From Liopterus haemorrhoidalis (Eukaryota > Arthropoda > Insecta > Coleoptera > Dytiscidae), in assembly GCA_963971575.1 (NCBI GenBank), contig OZ020611.1, positions 243,932,654-243,996,653 of the forward strand: DNA of 64,000 nt. Direction: 5' to 3'. Position 1 is the stretch's first letter. Every line of letters begins with the position of its first letter. Positions 43,307-55,719 of the stretch are shown one piece after another. The position numbers and the translations under genes were made by a program. The notes beneath the pieces were generated by a model. It was not told where the DNA came from. It searched no databases and saw nothing but the letters and a program-made list of their open reading frames with translations.

Positions 43307-44868
43307 GCGACACAAGGACTGGACAGATGACGATACTTAGCTTGTATCCTGACTATCTCATCAAGAGTCATATTTAATTTCAAGATTTTCGACAATACAA
43401 CACAATGGAGTGACTTAGCGGAAAAGTAGTACAAGTGACATTGCTACCAAAAATGAGATAAGTGTTAATAAAAGTAATAATTTAACTTCAAGCACCTGTT
43501 GTACAGTAGTATGAAAATGTCACTTGTACTACTTTGCTCCTATGCCTCTCATTTATCAGAGTGACCTTGACAGCGCCTCAACCTCAATATTTATTTAATG
43601 AAATATTATTACTAAAAATACGCGACTCTTTTACATTCACTAAATAAGTATTTATTCTAATTTAAGATTTTATAGCGAAAAATAAAAGCGCATATTATTC
43701 AGGTAGATCTTGTAAGATGTTGTGGACGAATATAGGAGTGTCACTGGTGAGATTGTGATCAACAGGCATGGCGAGTACCTGTCCCCTAATGTCCAGGCAG
43801 GCCTTGCGCCGGTCACCCACACTGCACTTATTCTAATATTATTTATCTAGTTGCACTGACAGTCTGTCTGTGTTCACAACACTGAAGGGTCTATCTGTTT
43901 TTAAGGTTTTGTACGTATGACCAAAAAACCCTTATACCGTCTTTCATGTCTGTCTGTCTGTCCATTATCTGTTTGTTTTGTTTGTATGTACTCACTATTT
44001 GTATATTATATGTATATTGTTTTTGCCCAACATGCCCCTCAATAAATGATAATAATAAAAAGACGATATCCGCCCAGTTATCAATTTTTGTATGTCTGTC
44101 TTCTTGTCTGTCTGTTTGAGATTCATATGAAAATAGTTAGAGGTGTTTTAACGTAGTTTGATATGATGATAGAGTAGAAACAGTATTCGAACATAGGTTG
44201 TATGGCATCTCAAAATTATCATTCTAAAGGGCGTATTTCCAGGTTAAAACTATTTACTAAAAATCTTGAAATATCTCCCTCATTATTGACTTAACAAAAT
44301 CAATTATGACAAAAATTATTTATAATAAGAAAACAAATTAAACTGAATTATCTCACTTATTATTTTCTTTACACCAAAAATGTACTTGAGAAAAATTGTT
44401 TAGAATATGGAAATATATTGAAAAGGGTGAATTGAAGAAACGACAAAAAATAAGTAGGGTGAATAGAAATGATGATAAATAAAATTCGACTATATAAGAG
44501 GGGGGGGTTCTAACCCCTTAATCCCTAATTGCCTACGTCACTGTTCTCTCTCGTTACTACACAAACAGAATGTCATTAGAATAAAGGGATTTTTTGACTT
44601 GATCCTTCAAGATCAACCAAGAATCGGCTGAAGTAAGAGGACCATTTGCTAACCTCATTGCCAACTTACAACATAGGAGGCGCAACAAGATATTGATGTG
44701 GGATTATTGTGTGTTGTAAGGCGTGTGTCATAGGCTCACATCATGAATGTTTATGGCTTCTGTTTGTAACTGCTTTAGTAATACATAGGTAACAGTGGTA
44801 ATTATTAGCAACGAGAAATTTGAAATTACTAGAGATTACTAGAGATTACCGGATTACTAGAGTCCGGC
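43307..44868. other. XKR intron 3, no gene seen
   Basis: AT-rich with scattered fragments: an arm-repeat tail in inverse (TTTTGTACGTATGACCAAAA at 43907 with a short TGTC run) and a second TGTC-run fragment at 44094-44115. Confidence 0.5.
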
Positions 44869-45188
44869 AAAAATATGCAACGGTACTAGTTAGGTGTTTT
44901 TCGATAAAAAGCGGCACATGTGTTATCTGTAGAAATAAAATGTAATTATATATATTTGTAATGTGCTCTGCTGATAGTGTAGCGTATAAAAATTTAATAT
45001 CTTATCAAAAACTGACCAATGGCAAAGGACTGACCGGAATTACCTATCTCGGATATAATCCCAAAATAATGAGGTGTCGTTATTAAGATAACAATTCATT
45101 GCGGTACAAGTGTTTTATTCTTTTGTTTTTTGTTAAAATAAAGTTTAAAATAGCACCCCTATGGCAAAAGTACCGTTGCATATTTTTA
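44869..45188. mobile_element. MITE with AAAAATATGCAACGGTAC ends
   Basis: AAAAATATGCAACGGTACT at the left and AGTACCGTTGCATATTTTT at the right, about 320 bp. Duplication not resolved. Confidence 0.7.
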
Positions 45189-45411
45189 CAGGTCTCTACT
45201 GATTACACACCGTTATCTTTTGCAATCAATGACAATTAACATATTTATTAATAGTAAACATATACCTAAGAATATCTAAGAACGTCCGCCATGTTGAAAT
45301 ATTTCATAACATTTTATCTGAATCAACGACTTACGTTATTGGTAATGCACGTATTAAAATAAACTAAACGAGAGCGTCCTAGGTCATTTTCGAAGTGTCG
45401 CGTTATTCAGG

Positions 45412-45731
45412 CAGGGCCGCCCCTAGAATTTGCGGGGCCTGGGGCAAAACTGGAATTGCGGGGCCCCAAAACTGGATTTGCGGGGCCCCATCTATATATA
45501 TATACAATATATTGAATAACGATATTTTCTTTAATATTAATATTAACAATTAACAAAGTACACACACTTATATTCAATGAAAATATAATTTTTTCCAACT
45601 ATTTATAAAACTTGGAATAATGTTTTTAATTTATTTTATTATTTTATTACTTGACGGTCGAAGCGCGGGGCCCTTAAAGGCGCGGGGCCTGGGGCCGGTG
45701 CCCCACTTGCCCCCGCCTAGGGGCGGCCCTG
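45412..45731. mobile_element. hAT-type MITE, CAGGGCCGCCCCTAG ends
   Basis: TIRs CAGGGCCGCCCCTAG and CTAGGGGCGGCCCTG, perfect 8-bp duplication TATTCAGG (45404-45411, 45732-45739); 320 bp with GCGGGGCCTGGGGC subterminal repeats. Confidence 0.96.
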
Positions 45732-45739
45732 TATTCAGG

Positions 45740-46629
45740 TGTCAATAATTGAATGGTGAAAAGTGAGACGAAACAAGCGTTACATGTGTTTTCTCAAAAA
45801 TTTTAAACTTTACCATTTTTTACAAATTATCAGGGCTGTAGTGGAGGGTACACAGCGGTATACGGGGTGTACTTTCTGCTTTGTTTTGAATAAATAGCGT
45901 GTAACCTATGATTTTTCAGGTTTTGATGCGTTAAACGAAGTTATTCTGGACCTTTGACCCTCTGTTTCTAATGATACATGTACAGTATACCCTCTGCTGA
46001 TTTTATGATTACAGCACTGCAAATTACAATAAGAATGTAATCTTTTACCAACGGAAGATTAACTAAACTGGGGGCCCTAAGAGCAACTTGTCTTGAGCCC
46101 CGCCCCCGGACAAATGCAATAACTGCCTCGAAAAAAAAAAAAATAATAATAATGATGAAAAAGAATCATACAATCGCGTTATTTATTAAAGAAACAAATA
46201 CAAAAAATATATTCTAACAGAATTATTCTCACTTTTTTAGCAAAATTATCAATAATATCTTCAGTCACTAACGTAATTTTACTGCATGATCTACGCACAA
46301 TAGTTTATTTCTAATAACGTCCTAGTGATTTTTGTAAAAATACAATTTGGCATTGTATTTTGGAAGTCCTTGAAGTACGAGGGTCTGTGGTCACAGGCAC
46401 TATAGTAAATTCTTCCCTGGCTATCAGTCGTCACCGGCTGACCACGGCGAACCACACATGTCCTGATGCACTCTCACCACAACAAGCGGGATATTCAAAA
46501 CAAAACTGACTTGATTATTATTCAATATTTAATATTATAAATTAATAAAGAGAAAAGGAAGCATGAAAACATTATAAAAAATAAAATATTTAATCGGTAT
46601 GTTATTTTTCTTTTATTTTTGTGAATTAG
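45740..46629. other. XKR intron 3, no gene seen
   Basis: AT-rich; a GGGGGCCCTAAGAGC stretch at 46071 is probably a piece of a GC-ended MITE. Confidence 0.4.
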
Positions 46630-46764
46630 AGGGCCTCCGGGAAGCGAGGGCCCTGGGCGTGCGCCTCCTGCTCCTGACGGGTAATCCGCCCCCGGGCTGG
46701 GGGCCCCCTGTCTTAAGGGGCCCGAGGGGATCTCCTCCACCGCCTGTGCGTAAATCCACCCCTG
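46630..46764. mobile_element. Partial GC-rich hAT-type MITE
   Basis: Ends TAAATCCACCCCTG on the right; repeated GGGCCC and GGGGGCCCCC blocks. The left end is not found. Confidence 0.5.
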
Positions 46765-47885
46765 TCTATCATTGAACTATATTTACTGCACACTGAGTTA
46801 TATAAGTGCGGTAACTATGGACTACCATCAGCTCTATCAACAATAAAACGATACGGAATTAACGAATTACAGTCTTTTTATTTGGAATCAGTCACGGAAG
46901 TTCCTATCTAGGAATCAAATAACAATTAAAATTACACGTTATATGTCCTTTCTAACAAAAAATAAAATTAAAAATAATAAAATGTTGCATTGTATTAATA
47001 TTCAGGGGTAATATGGACCAGAGCTGTATCTAGGATATGGCAGGGATGGCATGTGCCCTGGGCACACTTGAAATGGGGCGCAAATTTATGAAAAATAAAA
47101 TTTTAAACAAAAGAAGAACAAAATGGATGAAAAATAATTAATAAAATATTTTGGGAAAAAAAATATTTCTACATTAAAAGTAAAATCTTGTACTTTGTTG
47201 TAAAATGGAAGAAAGTGTGTAGTTTCAATAACATGTCGTCAGAAATAAATACCAGAGGCAATTAAAATGTCAAGTGTCGCTGACTAATTTATCACATCAC
47301 GTTTCGGTTATTTACTGAACAAGCCCTAAAGCTGCGTTCAGAGCTCTTAAATTAGTCGACTATCACTAAAGGCTATGACCTGTGCACTGTTGATTGTCAC
47401 TAACAAGTTTGTCATATGGTAACGCGAGCGACCGTTCACAGCTCTAAATTTAATACGTTATACGTTGTCGATTGTAGATAGTTTTCCAAACTTATAGTTT
47501 GTGAGTTGTTTTCATGAGACAGACATATAAACACATTGGCTATCTCAGTCTACATCGGAGAGAACGTTTATATTGCATGCCTTTACATAACCTAAGGCTG
47601 ACAACTTTCCTAAATCGAAATGGGACACGGGACGATGTTTTTCTAAGCGATCATGAATAAATATAAATAAAGCTAGAGAAGCACTTTTTTATATTACCGT
47701 TTATTTAAAATATAGTATCATAGGTACATTCTTAACTAAAATATCTTACGTAAGATATAGGTACAATTATAGGCCTATCTGTTTATATAAGAGTACCTTT
47801 TCAATAATCAATCACTTCTTTTTGAAGAAATATTTTTCGCATGTGTGGAATATCTTACCTAGCTTCGGGTCGTTATTGAGAATAT
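46765..47885. other. XKR intron 3, no gene seen
   Basis: AT-rich. Around 47024-47090 (TATCTAGGATATGGCAGGGA) looks like a MITE end. No coding frame supported. Confidence 0.4.
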
Positions 47886-48830
47886 CTAAAAATCTCTCTC
47901 ATTTGCCCATGTTGAATTTGGCTGTAGCATGGCGTGTAGCGTGTCGAGTTTGAGCGCCGCTTTGTCTGCGGTCCACATTGCGTTCATTAACGGAAACACT
48001 GCCTCAGTAGGCGCGTTCCTTCCAGGAACAGTCAATAAATATTGTACAATCAACAAGCAAGTTTTATTTGGAATCGACTGTTCATCAAAATGTCTAAAAA
48101 TGTACATCCATCTATTTTCAGTATCATAGCTGCTTTCCAGAGGCGCATTAAGCGGGGCCCACGAAACTGGGGGGCCACCGAGGCCTACATACAACTATTG
48201 CCATTTTATTTAAAATGGTAGAGGGCCCATTTTAATTTTACCGCCCAGGGCCCTCAAGCAACTTAATCCGCCACTGCTGCTTTCTGCCCATTGCTTTAAT
48301 ATATTGTCATCGATGTAATTTGTCAACGAGCATATTTCGTCAAATAAATCTTCTTCTTCTATTTTATTAATATCCTCTTGTTTCACATTACTTGTATAAT
48401 GTTTCAGAGTTATTTTGACTTCAGCCAACAAAGGACGTTTTTTATATAAGATCCATGTAAAGGTTTGAAAATCTTCATATCGGTGAGCGTATTTATTCAA
48501 ATACTGAATGCAATTATTGTAACAGTTTCTGACATGACCCATAAAGTAATTACGATCGATTGTAACATTTTCGACTAGACGAGTCAAATCATTTCTGATA
48601 CGCAGAGGAACGTAATCGTGTTATAAACTGTTTGTGTATTTGGATCTCAGATCACTGAATACCTGTGAAACGTCCGTAAAGCTTTTCGTATCAGCCTCCA
48701 TTAGTTTTACAGCATCATGAAAAATTGCCGATTGTGTGTTTATAAACCTCAGCCATATTTCGGAACAGCCATTGGACAAAAAAAAAAAAACGAATGAAAG
48801 ACTGCCGGACATTTATCTTGAGATAAAAAG
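47886..48830 (-). pseudogene. hAT transposase relic, split by a MITE
   Basis: Three minus-strand frames follow each other: 48812-48621 (FINTQSAIFHDAVKLMEAD), 48587-48210 (FMGHVRNCYNNCIQYLNKYA, then LFDEICSLTNYIDDNIL) and 48194-47886 (YIFRHFDEQSIPNKTCLL, then VQYLLTVPGRNAPTEAVFPL and DKAALKLDTLHAML). The last is the hAT C-terminal dimerisation region (normally ...PGTNA.VERVFS.MN..W...). Stops and a 139-bp insertion show it is dead. Confidence 0.75.
48138..48276. mobile_element. hAT-type MITE inside the hAT relic
   Basis: Ends CAGAGGCGCATTAAG and CTTAATCCGCCACTG, perfect 8-bp duplication CTGCTTTC (48130-48137, 48277-48284). Removing one duplication rejoins the coding sequence of the relic. Confidence 0.94.
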
Positions 48831-49621
48831 TATGATATCAATGGCGTGAATATCTGTAATATTTGTTCTATCGCCGGAATAAGGGCCAGCCATCTCCTCT
48901 TGCTATATCCTAGCATTTTTTTGTAGTGTACCTCGGCAGACTTACAGCAGCCAGTACCCGTGCAACATCTGGCGACTTGTTACCAGTTATTGTTGGCGCC
49001 AATATTCATAGCGCTGGCGAGTGGCCTGTCAGAGCGGTGAAGTGAATGTGTGTAGTGCAGCGCCATGCAGGACGTGCGGTGCAAGAGTGAAGTACAACAA
49101 AATGGACGATTGACTGAGTAACGTGTGGCGAGTTGCCATGAGCTCATAAAATGTTCAATTATAGTTATTGTAATGTGTTTGAGGAGTAAAATCAATTAAT
49201 ATTACGAATAATGAGCATAAATTGATGCAACAGTTATATTTTGATGATGCGATTAGTGAATTTCTGAAAGATACATCTATCAAGTTGGCAAGGTGTGAAT
49301 GAGGTGACAGTTGTGACATGAACATCCGCAATGATTCATTACCTGGCAGTCAGGTACACCCTGGTGGAGGACGCTGGGGTACTGCGATGGAGATATGCGC
49401 ATGGCGATGGCCCCACCGGAGGCGGGAGGCCGGATACTCTTTGGTCTGACTGTACAAACTATTGGATCATTCTCGCAGACACAGTAGGTGTGCGCTCAAT
49501 AAGAGAAAATCATGTCAAGTGTGACTTTTCACACATTTCACAGATTTGAAGGTATGTATTAAGTGATAACATATTGTAGGTACATATTAAAGATTATAAT
49601 TTCCATAACTCTAGAAAGAAT
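48831..49621. other. XKR intron 3, no gene supported
   Basis: A GC-richer patch (49340-49560) gives a 72-codon frame, but its end (GTCAAGTGTGACTTTTCACAC) is similar to the Tc1-type terminal palindrome near 40 and 7380, so it is probably repeat. Confidence 0.4.
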
Positions 49622-51894
49622 TACAGTGACTGTATAAAGACAGTGTGGCCATACGATGGTCTCATTTTCTATTGGTCGAGCTGAAGTCCGCCATGTTTCT
49701 ACCAACTTTGTTACAGATTATATATGGTTTACATGTGTTTAGCTTGTGTTTCAACAGATTTAAGTGATATTGTCAAATAATATACGTATATTTAGACGTT
49801 TAATAGTGAATATTGTTGTGTTTGTTATGAGTAATGAGTAATGTAGATAATGTAAACTGTGCACATATTTTAAATTGTCACAAATTAAAATTAAAAATAA
49901 TGAAACGTTTTGTTATGTTTAGGTTTAAAATTGAAGGAAAAAAAAAAGGCTAAATGAACATAAAAAAACATTATGCCAGTAAATCAATGGATTTCACAAT
50001 TATAAGAAGTATTTACTTTCATTAATTTTAATGTTATTCCATACTGATTTCATTTTATTTTTCACCTGACCATAATTTTAGTTGAATAAATGCATAATTG
50101 ATAATATATACATCAGTTTTCTTTATTAATATATCATTTATACCATGAGTTCAAAAAGAAATTGCATAAGGGTTGGCTATGGAAAATAAAAGTAATGTCA
50201 ACAGAAAGCTTTAGAATTAATTTACTGTCTGAATTAATTAAATCACTCTTGTTGTCATAAGTTATTTATTGTTACATAAAGCTTGTAGTATACATTATTT
50301 TATTTTTCCATAGCCAACTCTTATGTAATTTCTTTTTGAAGTCAGGGTATATAACATGTTCTGCTTATTCTTTTTTAATATGAAAATATCCTATTTTTTT
50401 TTTTTATATATAAACATGCGTTTTTCAATACTATTTCGAGATATTTTAAAAAGACACATTTGTGCAAAAAAGAAATTGTATAACACAATAAACACAGGAA
50501 ATACGACGGGATGTATAATTCACCCCGTTTGTAGATTCACACCTTCAGGGGTTGATTAGGCAAAATCCTGAAATAAGTTTTTCGGCATTTGTATGAGTAA
50601 TCTTTGTAAGCAAAAACCAAGTCGGTATCTTATTGGTCCTAAGAGATATTAAGGAATCCTTGAAATCACATGTCACCCTTTTTCCCCCTTTGGGGCTGAA
50701 ATTTATAAAACTGTCATTTCGAAATATTTTAAAAATACACCTATGTGCCAAAAAGTAATGTTACATCTCAACAATCACAGGAAATACGACGGGATGTATA
50801 ATTCACCCCAATTGTAGATTCGCCCCTTTAGGGGTTGATAAGAACAAAATCCTGAAATTAGTTTTTCGGTATTTGTATGGGTAATTTTTGTAAGCAAAAA
50901 GCAAGTCGATATCTTATTGGTCCTAAGAGATATTAAAGAATCCTTGAAATCACATATTACCCCTTTTCACCCTTTAGGGGTGAAATTTGAAAAAACTGTC
51001 CAAACCATTTCGAGATATTATAAAAAGACACCTATGTGCCAAAAAGAAACCTTAGAACTCAACAAACACAGGAAATACGACGGGATGTAAAATTCACCCC
51101 GATTGTAGATTCATCCCTTTAGGGGTTGATTAGGGCAAAATCCTGAAATAAGTTTTTCGGCATTTATATGGGTAATCTTCGTAAGCAAAAACTAAGTTGA
51201 TATCTTATTGGTCCTAAGAAATATTAAGGAATCCTTGAAATCACATGTCACCCCTTTTCACCCTTTGGGGCTGAAATTTAAAAAAACTGTCAAAACCATT
51301 TCGAAATATTTTAAAAATACACCTACGTGCCAAACAGTAATGTCACATCTCAACAATCACAGGAAATACGGCGGGGTGTATAATTCGCACCAATTGTAGA
51401 TTCACCCCTTTAGGGGTTGATAAGGACAAAATGCTGGAATTAGTTTTTCGGTTTTGTATGGGTATTTTTTGTAAGCAAAAAGCAAGTGGATATCTTATTG
51501 GTCCTAAGAGATATTAAAGAATCCTTGAAATCACATATTACCCCTTTTCACCCTTTAGGGGTGAAATTTTAAAAAACTGTCAAAACCATTTCGAGATATT
51601 ATAAAAAGACACCTATGTGCCAAAAAGAAACCTTATAACTCAACAAACACAGGAAATACGACGGGATGTAAAATTCACCCCGTTTGTAGATTCACCCCTT
51701 TAGGGGTTGATTAGGACAAAATCCTGAAATAAGTTTTTCGGCATATGTATGTGTAATCTTTGTAAGCAAAAACTAAGTCGATATCCCATCGACCCGAAGA
51801 GATATTAAAGAATCCGTGATAACCCAATACAAATCTGGAATAAACATGGCGGCTACAGTTCATATGGCCACACTGTCTTTATACAGTCACTGTA
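49622..51894. mobile_element. TACAGTGACTGTA element, copy 2, with internal array
   Basis: TIRs TACAGTGACTGTATAAAGAC and the inverse ending ATACAGTCACTGTA; perfect 8-bp duplication GAAAGAAT (49614-49621, 51895-51902). The 2273-bp body holds the foldback MITE (50130-50350) and a five-unit tandem array (50440-51830). No transposase. Confidence 0.93.
50440..51830. repeat. ~290-bp tandem array, five units
   Basis: CAGGAAATACGACGGG recurs at 50495, 50778, 51069, 51360 (one change) and 51650; unit length 283-291 bp with shared GGGGTTGAT and TTTTTCGGCAT motifs. Odd and even units are more alike (for example AACCTTAGAACTC / AACCTTATAACTC), suggesting a 580-bp duplication step. Confidence 0.95.
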
Positions 51895-51902
51895 GAAAGA
51901 AT

Positions 51903-52584
51903 AAGCACGCGCTCCCATCTAGAGACATAAAAGTGTACTTCATTATGTGTTGCGCGGGCATTTGACCGAGCTTCATCCTTCCAGTTAGTCAGATAAATAT
52001 TGTAAGCTCAGTGCTGCAAAATATTAGATAACCTTTGAAATAATTACGAAATCAAAAAGGTTTATGGTATTATTCCGGGTAACAATGTGCATTATTCAGA
52101 ATGTTTCAAATTTATAGGTTAACCCTCGCGGGTTATCGGGTGTGTGACAAAAGTTTTTTTTTTCACATGTTTGCAAGTCATGTTAAAATAAATAAATGTA
52201 AAAAAACTACTTTCCGTTCCTTAATCTACATCTTGCCAGCTTTCTTTTGATACCACGCAATACGTTTTAAAAAATCAATATTTTTCGAAAACCTATCTGA
52301 TCAAAAATTCCTGTTGGACTATTCAGCTTCTACTCATTTCGAATCATTCCATCCTTGCTGACATTTTTTTCAGATTTTAAGACCAACTTCTATAGGAAAT
52401 ATGGGATAAAAGTATTTTTTAACATTTTTTGCGAAAATGGTGTAAAAATACACGTTTCTTTTTATTCAAAAAGAAAAATAATATGCTTGGTTATCTACGT
52501 TATTAAAAAAATATTTCTCATTCGTTAAATACAAATTTATTTATATTTTTCGGGAAAGACGTTTTTACCGACCACCAACATACC
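51903..52584. other. XKR intron 3: old arm-family fragment
   Basis: GATCAAAAATTCCTGTTGGA (52311) and GGGTTATCGGGTGTGTGACAA (52129) are diverged forms of the arm repeat. No gene. Confidence 0.55.
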
Positions 52585-52990
52585 GGGGGAATTATTTAAG
52601 GACAAACATACATGTTTCACATATAATGTTAATGAAGTGAGTTATTTCATTTGCAACATAGCAAATTATGAAAGCAAGCTCATATCCATGGCAACAGATA
52701 TGCAGTGGTTAATAGATATAATAGTTATTTGACATGATAAGTTCCTAGACGGCTAAAAAATAGTAAATTAGAAACAATAAATGAATCTTTACTAGCTTGT
52801 TTATATTTACATCCAAACAAAAATAATAATCTTTAGTAGCTAAGTTCAAAAAATATATAAAAAAATAATATTTTGTCTTTTCTATGGATACGGTAAGAAT
52901 TTGTTTTATGGCTATGTTGCTTTTGAATTAACTCACTTCATTAACATTATATGTGAAACATGTATGTTGCTCCTTCAATAATTCACCTGT
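52585..52990. mobile_element. MITE with ~55-bp inverted ends
   Basis: GAATTATTTAAGGACAAACA then CATGTTTCACATATAATG at the left is mirrored by CATTATATGTGAAACATG then TGTTGCTCCTTCAATAATTC on the right. Confidence 0.85.
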
Positions 52991-53800
52991 ATATAAGGGA
53001 GGTATTGTGATCATACCGATTTTGACATTTCGAGATATCGATGGATCTCCACGAATTTGAGGTCCCTACATAACGTTTTGACTATTTTTAGCATGATGCC
53101 TGTCAGTCTGTCTGTCTGTCGGTCCGTCCGTCCGTCCGTCTGTTCGTCTGTCTATCTGTCTGTCTGTGTACACATTCAGAGCAAATTCGGCTAAAAGGAT
53201 TTTTATGAAACTTTAAAAATCCTTTTAGCCGAACCAACATATTCAAACTTTTGACATAAGTGGCACGAGTTAATCAACATTTGGTAAAAATCGGTTGACT
53301 AGAAATGGGAGTTTACTCGTGTCGATGTTAAGATTTTTTGAAATATTTAAGAAAGTTGCTATAAAAGCAATAACTAACAACTTTTATTTGAGACATTTTT
53401 TGATAATCGAAAAATTTTTGAACGATTTTCCGAAATTTTTTCTAAGTATCTATTTTTTCATACTTATATGTAACATTTTCATGGTAATGATAAATAATAT
53501 CTATGTTAGAAAATATTAGGCCAAGTTATTTCTACTCTGCTGCTAGAATGTATTTCATACAGTACTTTGTGATGGCGGTCGGTCCTGTAGTGGTCATAGC
53601 TGATTTTTGTTTTTTTAGTTTCAGTATTTTCCTATACACGGGTCAAATAATTGTATATGTATGCAAAATTACAACTCTCTTGCAGTAGTCGTTTCGCCAT
53701 AATTTCTACAGTATATACTATATAGACAGAGGCATGAGTAATGGTATAAGGGATTTTTGGTTATATCCATAAAACCCTGGAAATACAAGAAAATATTACA
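52991..53800. repeat. Dispersed repeat with TGTC / CGTC run
   Basis: TCTGTCTGTC and GTCCGTCCGTCC (53101-53168), then the inverse of 41331. Several 60-75-codon frames here are repeat-internal. Confidence 0.65.
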
Positions 53801-54243
53801 AAAAATGTATTGTTAACTGGCACGCAACGTCCATTAAATAATTTTATAAGTAAATTAATTTATTTTGTATTATTTACGATAATTTATTGTCTCACTACAA
53901 GGAAGAACTTAGTTTCAAAACACAGCAGAGTGTCGATTATCCGACTGTCGATTATTGGACATCCCGGAGCACAGTCGCAATGTAGAACATAATATGTAAT
54001 GTCGATTTGAAGAACATGTTCCATTGTGTAAGTAAAGACAGTTTAAAGCCGGTCATAGCAATGTGTAATTCCCAGTCCTGTGTCTGTATCACATTATGTA
54101 CCATATGCATACATACATACATACATACATGTACATTCCTACAGTATTTATTGTTAGGGATTTACACTCATCATACCTAATGGGCCGGGGATATCTGACG
54201 AGGCCGGGAAAGAAGTGAATGTTTGTTGTTTTACAAAGATTTT
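53801..54243. other. XKR intron 3, no gene; (CATA)n at 54107-54130
   Basis: AT-rich with a short CATA microsatellite. Confidence 0.5.
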
Positions 54244-54468
54244 GTGGATGGTGTGTAGGCAGGGGCGTCACGTGTTGTGAGCCGCCCGTGTGCGGTCATT
54301 CGTGGGACAGCCCTTTGCTATAGTCGAGCTCAATTGCCGCAGGTGTTGATGAAAGTTTGGACACCTGGGCGATTAGGTTTGATTCTAGTGGGGGCGGTCT
54401 TGTGAATGTTTTGCACACGGGCGGATGACTAAGCGCGGCTTCCCTGTTTACATGCTATTGGTGGGATT
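54244..54468. mobile_element. Dispersed GC-rich repeat, copy 1
   Basis: GATGGTGTGTAGGCAGGGG to TTCCCTGTTTACATGCTATT, inner CCGCCCGTGTGCGG and ACACGGGCGGATGA. Inverse copy at 60283-60512. Confidence 0.7.
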
Positions 54469-55256
54469 TTTATGGGGTAACAAATAAATGTATTTCCTTG
54501 ATTTCACTGAATGTGCTTGGACCGTTTTGAAGGGTGTACATCTGACTGTGGAGATATATTTGTGTCCAGTAGGCGCATGTTATAGGTCAATAAAAGGACA
54601 TGATTTCAATAAAATAAGTCTAGTCTATTTGGTTCTACAGCACTTGTATCCAACTCTTGTTTCCAATTTAACACCAAGTTTACACTTGTTTCCAACAGTT
54701 CCCGATTAACCGTCATGCTCGGTTATCCGACATCCCGCAATACCGTTTAGTTCGGATTTTCCAGACTCCACTGTACTATTTCTGTATTATTACTGTATTA
54801 TTTCCATTTTAATTGTTTTCCCAGCGATCCTTCTTAGATCACATCAAAGTACAAATTGACATAAAAAACAATCGGGAATAATTAGCAAAATCTGATGTTT
54901 TATGTAAATCTTAGTTAAATTTAACCAAATTGTCCTAAATATTTCTTAAAATAATAATTCGGCCTAATATGGATTAAAATCTAGATATTGGTGGCAATGC
55001 GGGGGAGGGGGGTAGATTCCCGCTCCATCCCGGGAGCAGTAGACCCCCCCCCGTCCGGCCCGGCACCTGGCCAGGGGGACAAGTCGCCTGAACACACTGG
55101 TCCGTCTCTCCTCAGTTGATTATGTGACACTGACACCGACCTGCCATGTCACTGGACATCTCTGGACATACACATGTCAGACTGGTGACATCTGCATCAG
55201 TGCGGAACAACATTCTCTCTCATAACATAACACTTGACATCAGTTATCGTATTTAT
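54469..55256. other. XKR intron 3, no gene seen
   Basis: Poly-G and poly-C patches (55003-55050) around CCCGGGAG; no exon bounded by splice sites that I can defend. Confidence 0.45.
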
Positions 55257-55423
55257 CAGAGGCGGAAATTTGAGGGGGGGGCACGTCATTATGGCGACCA
55301 TCAAACCTCTAAATGACGGTATTATTTATCGCCTCGTCTTTCTGTACAAAGCCGACATACTTGGTGGAAGATCCAGAAAAAAAAAAATCGGGGGGGGGGT
55401 CAAAAAATGAAGTTACGCCACTG
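55257..55423. mobile_element. hAT-type MITE, CAGAGGCGG / CGCCACTG ends
   Basis: CAGAGGCGGAAATTTGAGG and GAAGTTACGCCACTG; flanks GTATTTAT and GTATTAAT agree at 7 of 8 bases. Confidence 0.85.
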
Positions 55424-55569
55424 GTATTAATGCAGCCGGTATTTTGCAAGGTACTGTCAACCCTTCTATCTCAACAAAACAGTAATTAGTGATAAAATTA
55501 AATATTGTATTTGAGTTGGTCAATTACTGGGCCTATTGTTTACACAAGGTGTTGATTGAACATATTTAC

Positions 55570-55719
55570 CTGCTGGCAGTGCTCGTGCAGCGGCCTGCAG
55601 GAGGCAGCCCCTGGTGGAGAGACGCTCCTCGTAGTAGATGTTGTTTGCCTTACTCCTGGTGTACATGGTGGCCGCATAACCGGCGAGTGACGTCACCACC
55701 GCCACCCACTGGTACCAAC
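55570..55719 (-). CDS. XK-related (XKR) membrane protein, internal exon
   Basis: Acceptor GGTTGGTTGCAG, donor GTAAATATG, 150 nt. Joined to the previous exon it reads S-WYQWVAVVTSLAGYAATMY, then TRSKANNIYYEERLS and LLQAAARALPA, leaving one G. It corresponds to the XKR helix after the PQL..QIY motif and the following cytosolic loop. Phase agrees on both sides. Confidence 0.87.

Noticed and set aside
49331..49549. 72-codon plus-strand frame as an exon
   Set aside because: No splice sites or family match; its end resembles a Tc1 terminal palindrome.
50440..51830. Regularly spaced repeats reminiscent of an array with spacers
   Set aside because: The full ~290-bp unit is repeated, without unique spacers, inside a transposable element of a eukaryote. 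Not a CRISPR array.
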